Below are positions 5,987-8,351 of a stretch of 8,351 bases of DNA, in pieces. The notes under the pieces were generated by a model, which did no database searches, had not been told where the DNA came from, and saw nothing but the letters and a program-made list of their open reading frames with translations. Source of the stretch: JBFLXN01 sp040755715 [NCBI: Candidatus Edwardsbacteria bacterium] (GTDB lineage Bacteria; Edwardsbacteria; AC1; JBFLXN01); NCBI GenBank assembly GCA_040755715.1, contig JBFLXN010000124.1, positions 1-8,351 of the forward strand, written 5' to 3'. Position 1 is the first letter of the stretch; each line of letters begins with the position of its first letter. The position numbers and the translations under genes are program-made.

Positions 5987-6298
5987 TCACCTCCTTTTAG
6001 ACCTTGTCCTTTCATCAATCCACTTTGGTAATTTGGGTATATAAACTGTTATTATTCTAACCCATTTTATGGGAGTATAGCCACAAACAATGTGAATAGG
6101 TTGATTTCGTGAATAACCAAGGACAAGACAACTTGGTCCTCTCGGATCATCAGGATAGTCTTCCAATATCTCTCCATTGGAAATGGCAGTTTCTAAATCA
6201 GAGATTGTTATATCTTCAGCATATCTTTCTTTTTCAGCATGAAAAGTGACTTCATACTCACCACACCTCATCTTCTCACTAATTTCTTTAATCTCCAC
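5987..6298 (-). CDS. DUF4258 domain protein, putative toxin
   Basis: A 103-residue DUF4258 protein, a small fold related to BrnT/RelE-like ribonuclease toxins. Family hallmarks in order: VTFHAEKERYAEDITISDLE (17-36, with the conserved H20), NGEILEDYPDDPRGPSCLVL (41-60), PIHIVCGY (67-74) and IITVYIPKLPKW (82-93). These correspond to the usual blocks of histidine, acidic-plus-proline, and ITVY strand. The C-terminus is strongly basic (RTRSKRR), which would suit RNA contact. The start is GTG at 6298 with GAGGAG (6303-6308) 4 nt upstream; this site consists of codons of the truncated HEPN gene. It precedes its presumed antitoxin by 5 nt. RNase activity is inferred from the family and has not been shown for most members. 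Confidence 0.82.
   Translation of the reverse strand: MEIKEISEKMRCGEYEVTFHAEKERYAEDITISDLETAISNGEILEDYPDDPRGPSCLVLGYSRNQPIHIVCGYTPIKWVRIITVYIPKLPKWIDERTRSKRR
5988..5996 (-). promoter_or_regulatory. Ribosome binding site embedded in the DUF4258 3' end
   Basis: AAGGAGGTG on the minus strand forms the last codons and part of the stop of the DUF4258 frame and lies 8 nt before ATG 5981. It decides the start of the zinc-finger gene and ties its translation to passage of ribosomes through the toxin gene. Confidence 0.7.
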
Positions 6299-6365
6299 AA
6301 GACTCCTCTATCTTCAAGATGCTATCTAATATATCTTTGACAAACAACTCATAATCTCTTCTCAT
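6288..6365 (-). pseudogene. 5' stub of a HEPN (DUF86/HepT-like) toxin gene
   Basis: A 25-codon frame starts ATG at 6365, overlapping the MNT stop as ATGA, and ends TAA at 6288. It reads MRRDYELFVKDILDSILKIE then ESCGD. MxRDxxLxxxDILxxIxKIEE is the N-terminal helix of HEPN proteins of the DUF86/HepT group, which normally follow an MNT antitoxin with exactly this overlap. Full-length members are about 110-140 residues and carry the catalytic Rx4-6H motif near the C-terminus; all of that is missing. The reading frame runs into the start region of the DUF4258 gene, so HEPN was cut off by deletion or recombination. It cannot be a toxin as it stands. Confidence 0.72.
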
Positions 6366-6659
6366 AAATATATTGCCTCGCTTGAGATTTTTCTTTTAAG
6401 CTCTCTCCGGACCGCAGGTTTCCTAACTAAATCAATCTTTTTTCTTAAAATTCTCTCCAGATACCGTTCAAGATTTAGGAACTCAAGAAGGTCAGGAACT
6501 TCATAGAAGTCCACAAGGATGTCTATATCACTTCCTCTTTTTTGTTCACTTCTCACAAAAGAGCCGAATATCGCTATTTCTTTCACCTTATAGTTCTCCT
6601 TCAAGAATTTTTTTTTGCTCTTTGATGATATTTAAAACATTGTTAAGTTTCCTATTCAT
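6362..6659 (-). CDS. MNT-domain nucleotidyltransferase (MntA-like antitoxin), frameshifted in an A9 run
   Basis: The minimal nucleotidyltransferase core is clear from VKEIAIFGSFVRSEQKRGSD through IDILVDF: GSF, then the DID metal-binding Asp pair, then a helix ending at TGA 6362-6364. In MNT/HEPN systems this protein adds AMP to its HEPN partner. The continuous frame runs only to a TTG at 6604 with no good ribosome binding site. Upstream, however, an ATG at 6659 has a strong AAGGAGG (6668-6674) 8 nt away and encodes MNRKLNNVLNIIKEQKK, the usual N-terminal helix. The two pieces are out of frame by one extra A in a run of nine (6608-6616); eight would join them as KEQKKFLKENYKVKEIAIFG. Its HEPN partner is truncated. 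It could be a pseudogene, a slippage-dependent gene, or contain a sequencing error. Confidence 0.78.
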
Positions 6660-6667
6660 ACACTCAC

Positions 6668-6674
6668 CCTCCTT
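6668..6674 (-). promoter_or_regulatory. Strong ribosome binding site that sets the true MNT start
   Basis: The minus strand reads AAGGAGG 8 nt before ATG 6659. It shows that translation of the nucleotidyltransferase gene began there, about 55 nt upstream of the TTG of the uninterrupted frame, and so exposes the frameshift in the A9 run. A short symmetric sequence further upstream (GTGATTTTGGTCAC, 6691-6704) could be an operator, but it is too short to claim. Confidence 0.65.
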
Positions 6675-6714
6675 ATTTTTCTATGGTTCTGTGATTTTGG
6701 TCACGGTGTCCCGC

Positions 6715-7461
6715 CTAGTGCCTCCTTTCTCTTTCCCATAATTTAGCATATTTGATAAAGACTGAGAAAGCCGAGAGAAAACAAAGGATAAGTCCGTGCA
6801 TTCCGTCCAGAAATCCTAATTTCAAAATATAACTTCTCAAAAAGAAAGCGGGAGGATTGAACAGAAGTTGATAAAAATGCCATCTTTTATGATGGCGGAA
6901 GTAGTCTTCGGCAGCTAAGGTAGTATAGTGATTGAATTTTGTAAAATATTGAGATAAATTATCATAGGCATAGTGCAGGAGAGGTTCCTTTAGACGATCG
7001 ACTTTACCTGAAATTATCACTCCTTCATGAACCAAACTATCAGTGAATCTTGCTTTGTCTTTTTTAAAGAGCCTGATTACATATCCTGGATACCAACCGC
7101 AATGCTTTATCCATTTTCCCAGGAAAAATGCTTGGCGCGGCATTTCATAAGCATCAAAAGAATTATCTTTGATGGCTTTTTTGATTTCGTTAGATAGAAC
7201 TGGAGTAACTCTTTCATCAGCATCAATCCAGAGAATCCAATCTCCAGTTGTTTGAGTTAAGGCAAATTTTTTAGCCTCGGTATAGCCTTCCCATTTTCTT
7301 TTAAAGACCTTCGGAGTAAATTTTTTTGCTAACTCAAAAGTTTCATCCTCACTAAAGGCATCAACTACTACAATTTCGTCGGCCCAGGCGAGACTTTCCA
7401 GACAGAGGACAATATTTTTTTCTTCATTGAAGGTAATGACCAGACAGGACAGTTTGTTCAT
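6715..7461 (-). CDS. WaaE/KdtX-like glycosyltransferase family 2 (second copy)
   Basis: A 248-residue GT-A enzyme of the WaaE/KdtX type. Features: LSCLVITFNEEKNIVLCLES (4-23), ADEIVVVDAFSEDET (27-41), KWEGYTEAKKFAL (56-68), metal-binding WIDADERVT (78-86), CGWYPGYVIRLFKKDKARFT (121-140) and the SLVHEG signature (142-147). A hydrophobic, basic-flanked C-terminus from about residue 195 to 242 probably sits at the inner membrane. It matches the gene at 4689-5465 motif for motif, but the two differ at many positions, so the duplication is old or they were acquired separately; they may act on successive core residues. ATG at 7461 has no clear Shine-Dalgarno sequence. It follows GmhB after a 213-bp repeat-filled spacer and precedes the toxin-antitoxin island by 55 bp. 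Confidence 0.9.
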   Translation of the reverse strand: MNKLSCLVITFNEEKNIVLCLESLAWADEIVVVDAFSEDETFELAKKFTPKVFKRKWEGYTEAKKFALTQTTGDWILWIDADERVTPVLSNEIKKAIKDNSFDAYEMPRQAFFLGKWIKHCGWYPGYVIRLFKKDKARFTDSLVHEGVIISGKVDRLKEPLLHYAYDNLSQYFTKFNHYTTLAAEDYFRHHKRWHFYQLLFNPPAFFLRSYILKLGFLDGMHGLILCFLSAFSVFIKYAKLWERERRH

Positions 7462-7674
7462 CTCAGACGGTAATTGATATGGTGATACGGGAACCCTTAA
7501 AGCGGCTATCAGGTTATCGGAAGACCAGAATGCAGGATCTCAGGGAATCAGGACATCAGGAAAACTCATAACGGGATTTGTTCATATTAACCTGATATCC
7601 TTCCGCCTCAGACGGACTGATACCCACTTCCTGATAACCTGATAATCCGGTACCCGTTTTTCCTTATCAGCATA
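7462..7674. repeat. Spacer with a 17-bp inverted repeat and ATCAGG iterations
   Basis: TATCAGGTTATCGGAAG (7507-7523) is complementary to 7627-7644 apart from one extra T, with a 103-bp interior. Weaker matches extend outward (ACGGG-ACC on both sides). The motif ATCAGG or its complement recurs through the interior. TCCGCCTCAGACGGA at 7602-7616 is a 13/15 match to the hairpin at 4593-4607. CTCAGACGG occurs at both 7462-7470 and 7607-7615. No reading frame is supported. It looks like a miniature mobile or palindromic repeat between GmhB and the WaaE-like gene. Confidence 0.6.
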
Positions 7675-8202
7675 TTAACATATAAGCATATCAGCAATAA
7701 GCGAATCTCTGACAATTCGTTTAGCTACTTGTAACAAATTGTGTTTTCCAAGCAGAATCATTTTTGCTCCTAATTCTTTTCCCATTTCAATATCCCGAGG
7801 TTCGTTACCTACAATCCAGGATTTAGCGAAATTAATCTTGAAGTCTAAAGCGGCTTTTTTGAAAAGCCCTGGCTTGGGCTTACGGCAGGAGCAATCCTTG
7901 CGGTATTTCTTGTTACCAAAATCAGGGTGATGTGGACAAAAATAGAAGGCATCTATTCTGGCGTTTTCCTGAGCTAATAATTCAGCAATTCCTTGATTAA
8001 CTCTTTTGACTGTTTTTTCATCAAAATAGCCTCTGGCGACACCAGATTGATTGGTGATGACAATTACGAGAAAACCTTTTTCATTTAGAAGACGAATTCC
8101 TTTGGCTACACTCGGAAGTAACTTTACCTTATCAGGCTCGCCGATATAGCCATAGTCAACATTGATTGTCCCATCACGGTCTAAGAAGACAGCCCTTTTC
8201 AT
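7675..8202 (-). CDS. gmhB: D,D-heptose 1,7-bisphosphate 7-phosphatase (HAD family)
   Basis: A 175-residue HAD phosphatase that removes the 7-phosphate from D-glycero-D-manno-heptose 1,7-bisphosphate, a cytosolic step toward ADP-heptose for LPS core. Motif I is VFLDRDGTIN (5-14; nucleophile D8, general acid D10). Motif II is ITNQSGVARGYF (49-60). The GmhB-specific zinc loop is CPHHPDFGN...CSCRKPKPG (C89, H91, C104, C106), with motif III Lys in KPKPG. Motif IV reads IVGNEPRDIEMG (130-141), where the usual first Asp of GD is Asn (N133), while D137 remains. ATG at 8202 is chosen because the family begins at this point; a TTG at 8238 would add 12 residues with no homology. The GT9 gene in the same cluster supports heptose rather than another sugar. 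No clear promoter was found for it. Confidence 0.88.
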   Translation of the reverse strand: MKRAVFLDRDGTINVDYGYIGEPDKVKLLPSVAKGIRLLNEKGFLVIVITNQSGVARGYFDEKTVKRVNQGIAELLAQENARIDAFYFCPHHPDFGNKKYRKDCSCRKPKPGLFKKAALDFKINFAKSWIVGNEPRDIEMGKELGAKMILLGKHNLLQVAKRIVRDSLIADMLIC

Positions 8203-8258
8203 TTTTCTTGACTCATCACAATTAGCTGTACTGTTCAATACAAGCCCTTTTTTAAAGC

Positions 8259-8287
8259 TTGAAATTTCTCTAAGCCGATGATATAAT
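8259..8287 (+). promoter_or_regulatory. Sigma70-type promoter for the divergent plus-strand gene
   Basis: TTGAAA (8259-8264) and a perfect TATAAT (8282-8287) are separated by exactly 17 bp. Transcription would begin near 8294, giving a leader of about 43 nt before ATG 8337. The -35 box is overlapped by the end of a small inverted pair (CAAGC 8241-8245, GCTTG 8257-8261). It reads away from gmhB. Confidence 0.7.
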
Positions 8288-8325
8288 TACAATTGGATAA
8301 ACTTAATGTTTACCCCCACTAAAAA

Positions 8326-8331
8326 AGGAGG
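8326..8331 (+). promoter_or_regulatory. Consensus ribosome binding site for the plus-strand gene
   Basis: AGGAGG within an A-rich stretch lies 5 nt before ATG 8337. Together with the promoter at 8259-8287 it supports a real gene start at the window edge. Confidence 0.7.
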
Positions 8332-8336
8332 TTTGT

Positions 8337-8351
8337 ATGCACTATATCATC
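8337..8351 (+). CDS. Start of a divergent gene, cut by the window edge
   Basis: Only five codons are visible (MHYII). The start is supported by the consensus ribosome binding site and by the TTGAAA-17-TATAAT promoter upstream. The product cannot be identified. It is the only intact plus-strand gene start in the window and marks the right border of the minus-strand glycan cluster. Confidence 0.6.

Noticed and set aside
7471-7606. Mobile element bounded by CTCAGACGG target duplications
   Set aside because: The inverted-repeat arms extend past the right copy, so the 9-bp repeats do not bound the element; the right copy belongs to a hairpin motif also seen near 4600.
7541-7644. CRISPR array because of repeated ATCAGG motifs
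   Set aside because: The repeat units are too short and irregular, with no constant-length spacers.
8203-8238. TTG start at 8238 for gmhB
   Set aside because: The extra 12 residues have no homology to the family, and an ATG directly precedes the conserved KRAVFLDRDGT motif.

Overview
The window is AT-rich bacterial DNA, and nearly all of its genes lie on the minus strand. It carries a surface-polysaccharide / LPS-core gene cluster: five apparently intact glycosyltransferases (a GT9 heptosyltransferase type, one GT4, three GT2), a sixth GT2, and a GmhB-type heptose-bisphosphate phosphatase at the far right. ADP-heptose chemistry (GmhB plus GT9) implies a diderm, LPS-making bacterium. The AT content, the MNT/HEPN and YgiT/DUF4258 toxin-antitoxin genes and the many degenerate intergenic repeats recall uncultured candidate-phylum bacteria known from metagenomes. 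That placement is inference; there is no rRNA or marker gene here.

Layout, left to right. 1-119: right end of an insertion sequence on the plus strand (last 27 codons of a transposase-like protein, then twin end repeats). 131-220: a degenerate inverted repeat. 259-495: a coding remnant in frame with, but after the stop of, the next gene. 496-1371: GT2. 1386-1592: a collapsed remnant of a second GT9 gene. 1543-2601: intact GT9. 2598-3680: GT4. 3702-4523: GT2 with a galactosyltransferase-like C-terminus. 4540-4697: repeat-rich spacer. 4689-5465: WaaE/KdtX-like GT2. 5466-5729: spacer with a hairpin repeat and a possible orphan C-terminus. 5730-6659: a toxin-antitoxin island (zinc-finger antitoxin, DUF4258 protein, truncated HEPN, frameshifted MNT nucleotidyltransferase). 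6715-7461: second WaaE-like GT2. 7462-7674: spacer with a large inverted repeat. 7675-8202: GmhB. 8259-8351: a good sigma70-type promoter and ribosome binding site leading into a divergent plus-strand gene that is cut by the window edge.

How the genes work together: transcription of the cluster runs right to left. GmhB would act in making ADP-heptose, the GT9 enzyme would transfer heptose, and the GT2/GT4 enzymes would extend the core or another surface glycan. The tight ATGA overlap of GT4 and GT9 and the short spacing of 1372-3701 suggest one transcript. The toxin-antitoxin island sits between the two WaaE-like paralogues with its own strong ribosome binding sites and looks like an accessory insertion.

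The main theme is erosion and patchwork. Several genes are demonstrably broken: the GT9 remnant, the HEPN stub, the MNT frameshift in an A9 run, and the post-stop remnant beside an insertion sequence. The most interesting object is the chimeric toxin-antitoxin operon, in which a HEPN toxin gene was replaced after about 23 codons by a DUF4258/YgiT pair that now appears to use HEPN codons as its ribosome binding site.
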